Shown here: piece after piece, positions 25,199-34,136 of the stretch
Layout: every line of letters begins with the position of its first letter
How positions within the stretch are numbered: position 1 is the stretch's first letter
Source: an uncultured Candidatus Melainabacteria bacterium
GTDB taxonomy: Bacteria; Cyanobacteriota; Vampirovibrionia; Gastranaerophilales; Gastranaerophilaceae
NCBI GenBank assembly: GCA_934728585.1
Contig: CAKVDZ010000003.1
Coordinates: forward strand, 62,001 to 126,000
DNA length: 64,000 nucleotides
Reading direction: 5' to 3'
Made by a program: the position numbers and the translations under genes
The notes under the pieces: generated by a model
The model's input: the letters and a program-made list of their open reading frames with translations, nothing else
Told to the model about the DNA's origin: nothing
Database searches by the model: none

Positions 25199-27991
25199 CT
25201 ATTGTTTGTTCATACAACAATTTTTATATTTTTTACCGCTTCCGCAAGGACAAGGGTCGTTTCTACCGATTTTTTCACCTTTGCGAATTGGTTTAACTTC
25301 AATATCGTCTTTATCTTCAGAGCTGTCAAATTCCTCTGCAGCTTTTGAAAGATTTGTTTCAATCGGTTCTTCTTCTCTGTGAATAATTTGAACCCCAAAT
25401 TTTGTACGGAACAAGTGTTTTACTGTTTCACCTTGAATATCGTACATCATATTGTTGAACAAGTCATAAGCTTCTTTTTTATATTCAATAAGTGGGTCTT
25501 TTTGACCGTAAGCACGCAAGCCAATACCGTCACGCAAGATATCAATATTGTGTAAGTGGTCAATCCATTTGTTATCAACTACTTGAAGCATTATATCGCG
25601 TTCAACACTTCTTGCAATATTATCATCTTCAAAAGCGTGTTGTTCGCGAGGATTTTCTTCGTATTGAGAAATCACTTCGTTATAGAAATCAACCATTTCT
25701 TGTTCGTGTTCTTTGTATTTTTCTTTTGCTAGGTCTACAAGTTTTTCATACATACTGTCGTAAGACAAGTTTTTGATGTCTGCAACATGAATATATGATA
25801 ATTGAGGAATTACAGAGTGCAGTTCTTTAATAAGAGTTTGCAAGTCTTCTTCAATGTATTCTTCCACGTTCATATTTGGTGAAACATAGCTTCCGATAAG
25901 TCTTTCAATTTCTCGTTCAATCATATAAATAACATCTTCTGAAAGATTTTTTCCAGAAAGAACTTTCTTACGTTGAGCGTAGAATTTTTCTCTTTGAACG
26001 TTCATAACGTCGTCATATTCAAGAACCGATTTTCTTATGTCAAAGTGATATGTTTCAACTTTCTTTTGTGCAGATTGAATTTGAGCAGTAATGATAGGGT
26101 TTTCAATTGCCATATCTTCATCAACATTCAAAGCATTCATCAATTGAATAATTTTTTCACCGCCAAAAATTCTCATCAAATTATCTTCCAATGACAAGAA
26201 AAATCTAGTCGATCCAGGGTCGCCTTGACGTGCAGCACGACCTCTTAATTGGTTATCAATACGACGAGATTCATGTCTTTCTGTACCTATAACGTGCAAA
26301 CCACCTGCTTTTACAACTTCATAATGTTCGCGTTCTGTTTCTTCACGAGTTTGGGCAAGGATTGCATCTTTTTTAATCTCATAATTTTCATCATCAGGCG
26401 TAATATTCAATTCTTCTAACTTTTCTTTAGCTAAATATTCAGCATTACCACCTAACAAAATATCTGTACCACGACCAGCCATATTAGTTGCAATTGTTAC
26501 AGCACCTTTTCGACCAGCTTGGGCGATAATATATGCTTCTTTTTCGTGGTGTTTTGCGTTCAAAACGTTATGTTTAATTCCGCGCTCTTTCAATAAATGA
26601 GAAATGTATTCAGACTTATCGATACTAATTGTACCAACCAAAACAGGTCTTCCTAATTTGTGCATAGCAATAATATCGTCTACTACAGCCAAATATTTTT
26701 GTTTTTCTGTTTTGTAAATTACGTCTGAATAGTTTATTCTGATATCTTTTTTATTCGTTGGAATTATTGTAACTTCTAGGTTATAAATCTTTCCAAATTC
26801 TGCTTCTTCTGTCATAGCAGTACCTGTCATACCAGATAATTTTGGATATAATCTAAATAAATTTTGGAAAGTAATACTTGCTAAAGTTTGAGTTTCATCT
26901 TGAATTTTAACCCCCTCTTTAGCTTCAATCGCTTGGTGCAAGCCGTCAGACCAACGACGACCTTCCATCAAACGTCCAGTAAATTCATCAACAATACAAA
27001 CTTCGCCATTTTTAATAACATAATCTGTATCTTTTATAAACAATTCTTTAGCTTTCAAGGCTTGCAATAAGTGGTGTGCATAATTGTCTTGAATATCAAA
27101 CAAATCTTTGCAACCGATAATTTCTTGAGCTTTGTCGATACCATCTTCTGTTAAAATAATATTTTTATTCTTTTCATCAACTTCGTAATCAACGACTTTT
27201 GTTAATTGAGGAGCTACTTTTGCCATCAATTGATAAGTAGCCGCAGATTTTTCAAGACGACCACTGATGATTAATGGAGTTCTTGCTTCATCTATTAAAA
27301 TAGAGTCAACTTCATCGACAATCGCATAATTATAAGGTCTTTGAACCAACATATCCAAGCTTCCAGCCATATTGTCACGAAGATAATCAAAACCGAATTC
27401 ATTGTTTGTACCGTAAGTGATATCACAAGCATAAGCCTGACGTTTTGCTTCAAAATCTTCTGCTGAACGACCGCCTGAAAGGATTACACCAACAGAAAGC
27501 CCTAAGAATTTGTAAATTTTTCCCATCCACTCGCTGTCACGTTTTGCAAGATAATCGTTTACCGTAACAACGTGAACACCTTTACCAGTCAACGCATTCA
27601 AGTATGCAGGAAGCGTTGCAACAAGAGTTTTACCCTCACCAGTTCTCATTTCAGCGATGTGACCGTTGTGTAAGAAATATCCACCGATAAGTTGAACATC
27701 AAAGTGACGCATATTCAAAACACGTTTGCCAGCCTCACGAACAGTAGCGAAAGCTTCTGGTAAAATCTTGTCCAAAACTTCTTTTTCTAAAATTCTATCA
27801 GCTTTTGGATTATCAGAAGTTCTTCTGTTTTTCAAAATTTCTTTAAATTCTGCTGTTTTTGCGCGTAACTCATCATCTGTAAGTTTTTCAAATTCAGGTT
27901 CTAACGCATTAATATGCTCAATTATAGGCATAATCGCTTTGATTTTCTTTTCGTGTGGATCGCCCATAAGTTTTAATAAAAATTGTATCAT
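25199..27991 (-). CDS. secA: Preprotein translocase ATPase SecA
   Basis: 930 residues. SecA drives post-translational export through SecYEG. Walker A is MRTGEGKTLVATL (about 115-127), the DEAD-like box is VDEVDSILIDEARTPLI (about 225), and the second motor domain has GRAARQGDPGSTRFFLSLED. The C-terminal zinc-binding tail CPCGSGKKYKNCC, which binds SecB or phospholipid, is intact. A GGGAG site precedes the ATG. Confidence 0.98.
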   Translation of the reverse strand: MIQFLLKLMGDPHEKKIKAIMPIIEHINALEPEFEKLTDDELRAKTAEFKEILKNRRTSDNPKADRILEKEVLDKILPEAFATVREAGKRVLNMRHFDVQLIGGYFLHNGHIAEMRTGEGKTLVATLPAYLNALTGKGVHVVTVNDYLAKRDSEWMGKIYKFLGLSVGVILSGGRSAEDFEAKRQAYACDITYGTNNEFGFDYLRDNMAGSLDMLVQRPYNYAIVDEVDSILIDEARTPLIISGRLEKSAATYQLMAKVAPQLTKVVDYEVDEKNKNIILTEDGIDKAQEIIGCKDLFDIQDNYAHHLLQALKAKELFIKDTDYVIKNGEVCIVDEFTGRLMEGRRWSDGLHQAIEAKEGVKIQDETQTLASITFQNLFRLYPKLSGMTGTAMTEEAEFGKIYNLEVTIIPTNKKDIRINYSDVIYKTEKQKYLAVVDDIIAMHKLGRPVLVGTISIDKSEYISHLLKERGIKHNVLNAKHHEKEAYIIAQAGRKGAVTIATNMAGRGTDILLGGNAEYLAKEKLEELNITPDDENYEIKKDAILAQTREETEREHYEVVKAGGLHVIGTERHESRRIDNQLRGRAARQGDPGSTRFFLSLEDNLMRIFGGEKIIQLMNALNVDEDMAIENPIITAQIQSAQKKVETYHFDIRKSVLEYDDVMNVQREKFYAQRKKVLSGKNLSEDVIYMIEREIERLIGSYVSPNMNVEEYIEEDLQTLIKELHSVIPQLSYIHVADIKNLSYDSMYEKLVDLAKEKYKEHEQEMVDFYNEVISQYEENPREQHAFEDDNIARSVERDIMLQVVDNKWIDHLHNIDILRDGIGLRAYGQKDPLIEYKKEAYDLFNNMMYDIQGETVKHLFRTKFGVQIIHREEEPIETNLSKAAEEFDSSEDKDDIEVKPIRKGEKIGRNDPCPCGSGKKYKNCCMNKQ

Positions 27992-28117
27992 TATATTCTC
28001 CCTATTAACTACGTTAATCGTACCATGGACAAAACATCACCGCAACTAAAAACGCACAAAATTAGACAGTGAGGGAATATTAAAATTTTTACCAAGCTCT
28101 TGTTTTTAACTGATTGT

Positions 28118-28384
28118 TTAAGGTAGACCTGCGCTATTCATTATAGACTTTTGTTGATATTTATCATTAGTTAAATCTTGCAAAACCCACTCTCTATAGT
28201 TATTGTAACTTTTTCTCGTTTTAAACCAAACATCTATTAAATTTACATACAAATTTTTGATATGAATTATTCCTTTTTTTAAGCTTGCATTATAACCTAA
28301 ATTTTGAATAGTTAAACTTGCAATAATTCCTATAAATACCATTACAATTATAGCTTCTAATGTGAAAGCAAATAATTTATTCAT
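28118..28384 (-). CDS. Truncated prepilin-like protein
   Basis: 88 residues: MNKLFAFTLEAIIVMVFIGI, then IQNLG. Compared with FTLAEAI of intact prepilins, one residue before the conserved Glu5 is missing, so Glu falls at position +4. The globular domain ends after about 65 residues of the mature chain, against about 200 in the paralogues. A good AAGGAG site and spacing remain. It is probably a decaying paralogue. It is divergent from an XRE regulator whose operator-like repeats lie in the shared upstream region. Confidence 0.6.
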   Translation of the reverse strand: MNKLFAFTLEAIIVMVFIGIIASLTIQNLGYNASLKKGIIHIKNLYVNLIDVWFKTRKSYNNYREWVLQDLTNDKYQQKSIMNSAGLP

Positions 28385-28398
28385 ATAAAGTTTCTCCT

Positions 28399-28462
28399 TG
28401 TACGTATTACTTTATGTTTTATTGCAAAAAGTCCTACATTATGTTATTTATGTACGTAATAC
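28399..28462. promoter_or_regulatory. Direct repeats between truncated prepilin and XRE gene
   Basis: TGTACGTATTAC (28399-28410) and TGTACGTAATAC (28451-28462) differ at one base. The second copy lies just before TATATT/TATTAT promoter-like sequence facing the XRE gene, and the first lies before the ribosome site of the prepilin remnant. They are candidate binding sites for the XRE protein. Confidence 0.45.
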
Positions 28463-28544
28463 ATTATATTATACATAAATTAAAGACGTATAACTATATT
28501 CTAAAATTTTAAATTTTCGTAACAATAGAGTAGAGGATTTAATT

Positions 28545-28871
28545 ATGAAATCAGGTAATCTACAATTTGGACAAAGAATAAAAGAACTACGCGAAGAAAA
28601 GAAACTTACGCAAGAACAACTTGCAGAGCTTATGGAAGTGGAATATCAGACCATAAACAGAATTGAAAATGGAATATACTTCACAAACTACAAAAACCTT
28701 GAAAAATTTGCGAATATTTTTAATGTATCTATTGATAGCCTGTTTGAGTATTCTCACAAAAAAACAGAAATTGAATTAAGAAATGAAATTATAGATTGGA
28801 CAAAAAACTGCAACACTAAACAACTCGAATTCTTATACAAAACTATTCGAGCAATTTCTCAATTTAACTAA
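28545..28871 (+). CDS. XRE-family transcriptional regulator
   Basis: 108 residues. The helix-turn-helix occupies about 8-65 (FGQRIKELREEKKLTQEQLA, then YQTINRIENG), the Cro/C1 fold of phage-type repressors. The C-terminal 40 residues are helical and may dimerise. An AGAGGA site precedes the ATG. It is divergent from the truncated prepilin and converges with the TPR gene 2 nt away. Autoregulation through the repeats upstream is likely but inferred. Confidence 0.88.
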   Translation: MKSGNLQFGQRIKELREEKKLTQEQLAELMEVEYQTINRIENGIYFTNYKNLEKFANIFNVSIDSLFEYSHKKTEIELRNEIIDWTKNCNTKQLEFLYKTIRAISQFN

Positions 28872-28873
28872 CA

Positions 28874-30472
28874 CTAAGATTGGAACAAGCTATTAATTTT
28901 GTTTGTAATATCTTGTGGGTCAATTTCGTTTGTAACTTTATTGATATCTTGTGCAACTTGGTACAATTTTGCAGCTTCAATTTTGTCGCCAACAATTGTA
29001 ATAGCTCTTGCCAAGTTAAAATGAGCAAGCGCGTAATTTGGATTACATTCGATTGATTTTTTGAATAATTCAATTGATTTTTGAACTCTGCCTAAGTCGT
29101 CAAGATAAATTACACCCAAGTTATTGTATGCAATATCGTACATTGGGTCATTTTCTATAGCAAGTTCATATTCTTTAATAGCCTCGTCAGTATCACCCTT
29201 ACCCCAATACAAGAAACCTAAGTTACAGTGAATTTTCGCATTGTTAGGATCCAAGTCTAAAGCGCTTCTGTATACTGTCAAAGCATTTTCAAAATCTTCT
29301 TTATCGTAAAATGCAGAACCTAAGTTTACATAAATATCAATGTCTTCTGGAGTCAATAAATATGCACTTTGATAAGCACTAATTGCTGCGTCTAAATCAC
29401 CTTTATTTTCTTGATATACAAAACCTAAAGTTTGTGTAATAATACTTGTCCATTGTCTGTTAGGATTTAGCGTAATTGCTGCTTGATAGTGAGAAATAGC
29501 CTCTTTGATTTCTCCCTTAATATAATAAATATTTGCCAAATTAGAATGGAATTCAGGCATATTAGGTAAAATACTAATTAATTTATTATAAATATCAATA
29601 GCGTTATCGTAGTCGCCCTGTTCTTCGTAAGCTTGACATAAATGACGGTAAGCTGGAATATTCAAACTATCTAACCAAATTGCCATTTTATATTCAGTAA
29701 TTGCATCATCATATTGACCAACTGAACGGTAAATATCACCTAAAAGACAGTACAATGGTACAAACCCAGGGGCTTTATCAATTGCGTCAACATAAATATC
29801 AATCGCATTACTCAAACCTTTTGATTGAACTTTAAAATATCCTTTAACCAATACTGGCAAGAATTGCAAGTAAGAAAGAGAACGTAAAACATTTTTGATA
29901 GCAATTTTATCAAAAGGAAGTGTTAATACAGATAAAATAAATTCAATCTTACTTTTCCACCACGTTAATGGATTTCTAAATGATGAAACTTTGTACAAGT
30001 TATACAACAAATAATGCGCAGAAGAACTTGTTAAGGGTTGCAATTTTATCGCGCGTTTTGCGTTAAAAATAGCTTCCAAAAAGTGCGTTTTCTTCGTGTA
30101 TGTTTCAGCCAACAAATAGTACGCTTTTGCTAATTTATGGTCTTTTGTTGTTGCCATATTCAAATAATTTATGGCTCTATCTAAATCTCCTTTAAAGTAT
30201 TGCGCTTGACCTATTTTAAAATAAATTTCAGCTGAATCAATATATGTTTCCAAAGCTCTTTGATATTCAGTAATAGCCTCATCAATGTATTGGTAAGAGT
30301 TGTGAATATCTAAGTGCCATGCCAAATACAAATCACCCAAGCGAACATGCAAATCCGCATTTGTAGGATCTTTTTGCAACTCAACCTGGCAAAGCTCAAT
30401 TGCATTTTGAACATTACCATTTTTAACTTGTTTATTTATTTTTTTCTCAAGTTGTTGAAGTTTACTTTTCAT
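28874..30472 (-). CDS. TPR-repeat protein
   Basis: About 532 residues from ATG 30472 (MKSKLQQLE). A TTG at 30481 is an alternative. About ten tetratricopeptide repeats are visible, for example AIAWLDSLNIPAYRHLCQAY-type and NLGVIYLDDLGRVQKSIELF helices, interrupted by a non-TPR hydrophobic stretch (about 165-215). TPRs are protein-binding scaffolds. It follows the PilZ gene by about 11 nt and is probably co-transcribed, hinting at a role linked to motility or surface structures, which is only contextual. Confidence 0.85.
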   Translation of the reverse strand: MKSKLQQLEKKINKQVKNGNVQNAIELCQVELQKDPTNADLHVRLGDLYLAWHLDIHNSYQYIDEAITEYQRALETYIDSAEIYFKIGQAQYFKGDLDRAINYLNMATTKDHKLAKAYYLLAETYTKKTHFLEAIFNAKRAIKLQPLTSSSAHYLLYNLYKVSSFRNPLTWWKSKIEFILSVLTLPFDKIAIKNVLRSLSYLQFLPVLVKGYFKVQSKGLSNAIDIYVDAIDKAPGFVPLYCLLGDIYRSVGQYDDAITEYKMAIWLDSLNIPAYRHLCQAYEEQGDYDNAIDIYNKLISILPNMPEFHSNLANIYYIKGEIKEAISHYQAAITLNPNRQWTSIITQTLGFVYQENKGDLDAAISAYQSAYLLTPEDIDIYVNLGSAFYDKEDFENALTVYRSALDLDPNNAKIHCNLGFLYWGKGDTDEAIKEYELAIENDPMYDIAYNNLGVIYLDDLGRVQKSIELFKKSIECNPNYALAHFNLARAITIVGDKIEAAKLYQVAQDINKVTNEIDPQDITNKINSLFQS

Positions 30473-30483
30473 GATTTTCAATG

Positions 30484-31104
30484 CTATTCGGCGTGTTGTT
30501 TTTGTCTTGCCTGCATATCAATAGAAAAACAAGTTTTGATTATTTTATCACGTTCTTTTTCATCAATATTAGTGAAAGCTAAAGTATATTCATCTGGTTG
30601 TAATGACGGATTGTCAAGAATAACTGCTTCAAAAGTTGCAGGAGTTTCAAAATTTCTCAAATACAATTTACCACGTACAACTTGTTCAGGTTCAAGTTCT
30701 TCTTTACTGAAGAATTTTATACCACCACCTGAAATATCGATTGTACTAGCAATAAACACTTCTTTACTCAATTGTAAAGTTAATTTTGTCTTCAATGGAG
30801 ATCTTGAATAGTCACGACGTTGGATAACAACCGCATCTTCAACGTACTCAATAATAAATTCATCTTCATCAGGCGAATTTATTACCACTGATTCAAACAC
30901 CATCAACCCTGAAGGTGTAAAGATTTTAACATCAATTGGAGTTCCTTCTTCTAGATACTGTTTCAAAGTTTCAGCGTCTTCTGGATATTCCAATTCTAAT
31001 CTGTCGTTGTAGATTGTTTTTACAATACAATCTAATTCCATTTCGATGCCATTTTCACCATCGAAGAAAATTTTTGCTTTTTGGTTTGTACTTATATCAC
31101 TCAT
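30484..31104 (-). CDS. PilZ-domain c-di-GMP receptor (YcgR-like)
   Basis: 206 residues. The N-terminal YcgR-N-like barrel (about 8-90) precedes a PilZ domain whose c-di-GMP ligands are RRDYSR (96-101) and DISGGGIKF (123-131). Proteins of this type slow flagella or control export when c-di-GMP is high. It heads an operon with a TPR protein. The start looks leaderless: -10 TAAAAT ends 6 nt before the ATG. Confidence 0.85.
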   Translation of the reverse strand: MSDISTNQKAKIFFDGENGIEMELDCIVKTIYNDRLELEYPEDAETLKQYLEEGTPIDVKIFTPSGLMVFESVVINSPDEDEFIIEYVEDAVVIQRRDYSRSPLKTKLTLQLSKEVFIASTIDISGGGIKFFSKEELEPEQVVRGKLYLRNFETPATFEAVILDNPSLQPDEYTLAFTNIDEKERDKIIKTCFSIDMQARQKQHAE

Positions 31105-31110
31105 ATACTT

Positions 31111-31139
31111 ATTTTAATTAACAATACATAAAAATGCAA
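31111..31139 (-). promoter_or_regulatory. Promoter of the PilZ gene, leaderless type
   Basis: -35 TTGCAT (31134-31139), 17 nt, -10 TAAAAT (31111-31116), 6 nt, ATG at 31104. No ribosome-binding sequence is present. Confidence 0.5.
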
Positions 31140-31158
31140 GTGTTTTAATTATAAAACG

Positions 31159-31176
31159 CTACAAAACTCTACAAAT
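31159..31176. promoter_or_regulatory. TTTACAAAA-type direct repeat upstream of the PilZ gene
   Basis: CTACAAAACTCTACAAAT is a paired ACAAA motif about 10 bp apart, 55 bp before the PilZ start. Similar sites lie at 31755, 43900 and 49726, each upstream of a minus-strand gene. Confidence 0.35.
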
Positions 31177-31186
31177 GTAGAATTGA

Positions 31187-31702
31187 TTAGATGTATTTTC
31201 TTAACAAATTGAAAAATTTAGTTACAAAACTTTCTTCTTTTTTAGCTCCGAATGAGCAATAAGTTGATTGAGCGATATCTTCAATTGCATCAGAAGTTGT
31301 TGAGTAACTTTCAACTACATAATCATCAGCTAAAAATGTTGGGTATGAACTTTTGAAAGAAACATTCGCTTTTTTCTTTGGTAGTTCAAACGCATCAGCT
31401 AAATCCATATCAGCTAAGAAATGAATATTTTTAATATCTCTATTTGGTGTGTTCTTAACAATTATTCTTTTTTGATTAGCTAAAGCATTGTTGTAATCTC
31501 TAATGTAGATATCTGCTAAATCTATATCGGCTAGGTAATTTCCTCGTGAATTGCTAAACTCATTTAGTGTATCTTTAACAATTGTTTTAGGACAACAAAA
31601 AAGATTTTCTTGTGTCTTAAGAGCTTTTTTAGTCGAACCAAAGCTTAAATTAGCTGTGTTCGCAAGGGTTGTATATTTTTTTGTAATTGGAGTAATGTTC
31701 AT
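31187..31702 (-). CDS. Unknown protein with LADxDLAD repeats
   Basis: 171 residues, no family recognised. The N-terminus has a short SFGSTKK motif of the kind seen in other lineage-specific proteins here. The middle holds repeated motifs: YLADIDLADIYI (about 56), FLADMDLADAFEL (about 95) and FLADDYVVESY (about 126). There is no signal peptide or membrane segment. Ends in a basic, amphipathic FVTKFFNLLRKYI. Both flanks carry similar TTTACAAAA-type motifs. Function unknown. Confidence 0.6.
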   Translation of the reverse strand: MNITPITKKYTTLANTANLSFGSTKKALKTQENLFCCPKTIVKDTLNEFSNSRGNYLADIDLADIYIRDYNNALANQKRIIVKNTPNRDIKNIHFLADMDLADAFELPKKKANVSFKSSYPTFLADDYVVESYSTTSDAIEDIAQSTYCSFGAKKEESFVTKFFNLLRKYI

Positions 31703-31754
31703 ACCTATATATTATCACTAAAATATATTAATTGTACATTTTACAATTAATATA

Positions 31755-31772
31755 TTTACAAAACTTTACAAT
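31755..31772. promoter_or_regulatory. TTTACAAAA-type direct repeat upstream of the LAD-repeat gene
   Basis: TTTACAAAACTTTACAAT, 53 bp before the ATG at 31702. Half-sites TTTACAA also occur at 31739-31748. Part of a motif set found before four minus-strand genes. Confidence 0.35.
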
Positions 31773-31783
31773 TGATTAAAGAT

Positions 31784-33091
31784 TTATTCTGCACAGTGTT
31801 GGTCAAAATATCGCAAAATCTCAATTAAAGAAGTCGTTCCACCAATATGACCAGACTTCGAAACAATCCATTGTGCTTTGTGATCTAATGTAAGAGCAAC
31901 GGCTGGAGCAACTTCATCAATAATTTGCAATTGGTTTGAATTTATTGCACTACAACACTTGTAAGAAGTTTCGCCTCCTAGTGTAATCAAAATAACTTCT
32001 TTATTATTAACAATTGCCTGAGTAAGCTCCGCTAAAAAACTAGAAACATGCTCAACAAGTTTTGTTTTTGTCATGTCTGCGTTCAAAGAATCATCTGAAA
32101 AACCGTCAAAGTCTTTAATCAAGTTTGAAGCATTAACAACTACAATATTATTTTCGCCTAAATTATTTAAAATTCTATCAACTAATTCTTTTTTTAAACC
32201 TCCAAGCAACGTATTCATATCTAATTCTACAAAATACGTATTTTCGTAATCTTCAGATGCGTCCAACGCTTCCAATTGAGTTATAGTTGTTTGAGTACCA
32301 GTTCCAGATAAAATTAATTTTGGCAAATTTGGCACAACTTTTGGCGGAATATCATCTTCCAATGGTGGTAACCAAACATTACCCAAAACTTGTGCAGTTG
32401 CAGCAGTACCTGCGGGCAAGAAATTATAACTTGATTTTTGAGTTGCAAGAATAATTTGCTCAATATCTGTAATAGAGACAGCATCAGCTATAATAATTTT
32501 TTTACCCTCTTTTACAAGATTGTTCAACTTTTGTAAAATAGGACCTGCACCTTTCATAATTGTTTGCAAGTCTAAAGTTCCAACTAAATCAGCATGTTCC
32601 CCGAGTTCTTTTCGAACCATTGTCGGAACATGTGATTCAAAAATTGGATTAATATTATAACGAGCGACATCAGTTCTTTCTATTGGTTGTCCTTTAACTA
32701 ACTGATATCCACCAACTGTAACCTTGTTATCGACTGGATACGCTGGAATTACAACAGAAGCGTCCCAATTTAGGGTTTCTAAAATTGCCAAAGTTTCAAC
32801 TCCAATATGGCCTGTCAAAGATGAATCAATCTTTTTAAAGAAGTAATCTAAATTTAGATTATCTAAAAATAACTGAGTTGCTTTTTGAACTTCTGATTTA
32901 GCAAATTCTGCAGACTGATTTCTTGTTGCCGTTGAAACAGCCCAAACTTGCGTATTCTTAACATTTTGAGGACTACTTTCAAAATTCAGCAAAATCTGAG
33001 AATTAGCACCTCTCAAATGAAATTGAAGTGCTGTTTCGTTTGCATCTGTTAAATCATCGGCAATAATGCCTATCATATCTGAAATAATCAT
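31784..33091 (-). CDS. Four-carbon acid sugar kinase family protein
   Basis: 435 residues with the two-domain architecture of the DUF1537/OtnK family, ATP-dependent kinases of 3-oxo-tetronate or erythronate-type acids. The N-terminal sugar-binding domain has IIADDLTDANETALQFHLRG and KKIDSSLTGHIGVE. The C-terminal nucleotide-binding domain has SGTGTQTTITQLEAL and ITLGGETSYKCC. The partner dehydrogenase or aldolase genes usually found with it are absent. It starts 2 nt after ssb. Substrate unknown. Confidence 0.85.
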   Translation of the reverse strand: MIISDMIGIIADDLTDANETALQFHLRGANSQILLNFESSPQNVKNTQVWAVSTATRNQSAEFAKSEVQKATQLFLDNLNLDYFFKKIDSSLTGHIGVETLAILETLNWDASVVIPAYPVDNKVTVGGYQLVKGQPIERTDVARYNINPIFESHVPTMVRKELGEHADLVGTLDLQTIMKGAGPILQKLNNLVKEGKKIIIADAVSITDIEQIILATQKSSYNFLPAGTAATAQVLGNVWLPPLEDDIPPKVVPNLPKLILSGTGTQTTITQLEALDASEDYENTYFVELDMNTLLGGLKKELVDRILNNLGENNIVVVNASNLIKDFDGFSDDSLNADMTKTKLVEHVSSFLAELTQAIVNNKEVILITLGGETSYKCCSAINSNQLQIIDEVAPAVALTLDHKAQWIVSKSGHIGGTTSLIEILRYFDQHCAE

Positions 33092-33093
33092 TT

Positions 33094-33420
33094 TTAAGCT
33101 TCGTCTTTTTTAGAACCTAATAATCTAATATTATTTGCAATAACTAAATATCTTTCTCTTTCTTCGCCAGAAGCATCTTTCCATTTGTTAATAGAAATTC
33201 TGCCGTCTACAGCCACTAAACGACCTTTTTTAACATATTCTCCAGCAAATTCAGCTTGTTTATCCCAAACATCAATATTAAACCAATCAGTTACTTCTGC
33301 CTTAGTTTTGCTATCCCAACGATTTGCAGCAAGAGAAAAACTAGTTTTAATTTTTCCTGATTCGTAATATTTTATATCTGCGTCTTGACCTGCTCTACCT
33401 ACGATTACAACTGAATTCAT
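33094..33420 (-). CDS. ssb: Single-stranded DNA-binding protein, short form
   Basis: 108 residues, just the OB-fold: MNSVVIVGRAGQDADIKYYE, WFNIDVWDKQAEFAGEYVKKG, KGRLVAVDGRI. The usual disordered linker and acidic DDDIPF tail are missing (it ends LLGSKKDEA). It resembles the short SSB proteins of Cyanobacteria. AAAGGA precedes the ATG. Either this lineage uses tail-less SSB or another copy exists elsewhere. Confidence 0.92.
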   Translation of the reverse strand: MNSVVIVGRAGQDADIKYYESGKIKTSFSLAANRWDSKTKAEVTDWFNIDVWDKQAEFAGEYVKKGRLVAVDGRISINKWKDASGEERERYLVIANNIRLLGSKKDEA

Positions 33421-33458
33421 TTTTTATCCTTTATATTTTTTACTACTATTGCATTTTA

Positions 33459-34124
33459 TCACACATTTTCAGGATTTAGCATGCAATTTTCAAATCCTGT
33501 ATTTTTGCATATTTCAGCGCACCACTTTTGAACAATTTCATCTTCATCTAACTTGTACGAAATAGGTTCACCTATTACAACTGTTATATCTTTTTCAAAT
33601 AATTTTTTAGCATATCCATCAAAACCAACAATCGAAACAGGTACAATATCTGCTTTTGCGTGTTTTGCAATTTTTACAAAACCCTTTCTAATATTTTCAA
33701 TCTTTTTATTTTTTTTAGTTCCGCCCTCTGGGAAAATACCTAACGGCCAGCTTGTTTTAAAGATATCTCTAACAGTTTTAAAAGTTGCAATTTCTGGTTT
33801 TTCTCTATCAACTGAAAAAGCACCTAAACGCTTGATAATCCAACTTCTTTTATCATCTGCTTCAAAAAGTTCTTTTTTTGCCATAAAAGCAATATGTTTA
33901 TTTGTTGCCGCAGCAATAAACGGCGGATCCATTTCTGAAACATGGTTCGACGCAAAAATAAAATTTCTATCTTTTGGTAAATTTTCTCGACCTTTAACCT
34001 TTAATTTATACATAAAAAAGCAAACTACATCTACAACGAACCACAAAAAGAACATGTAAAATATAGTTCTAAAAATATGATATTCGCTTGCGTATCTTCT
34101 TGAAAAATTTCTTTCCTCTGACAT
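33459..34124 (-). CDS. 1-acyl-glycerol-3-phosphate acyltransferase (PlsC family), copy 1
   Basis: 221 residues. PlsC enzymes acylate lysophosphatidic acid. The catalytic His-x4-Asp is NHVSEMD (His61, Asp66) and the substrate block is FPEGGTKKN (about 134). A membrane segment lies at about 20-38. It starts 12 nt after the second PlsC gene and is about 35% similar to it by eye, suggesting an old tandem duplication. Confidence 0.9.
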   Translation of the reverse strand: MSEERNFSRRYASEYHIFRTIFYMFFLWFVVDVVCFFMYKLKVKGRENLPKDRNFIFASNHVSEMDPPFIAAATNKHIAFMAKKELFEADDKRSWIIKRLGAFSVDREKPEIATFKTVRDIFKTSWPLGIFPEGGTKKNKKIENIRKGFVKIAKHAKADIVPVSIVGFDGYAKKLFEKDITVVIGEPISYKLDEDEIVQKWCAEICKNTGFENCMLNPENV

Positions 34125-34136
34125 TTCTTAATCCCT

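Noticed and set aside
25741..26194. Overlapping frames on the plus strand inside secA
   Set aside because: They are shadows of the conserved secA frame with no start signals.
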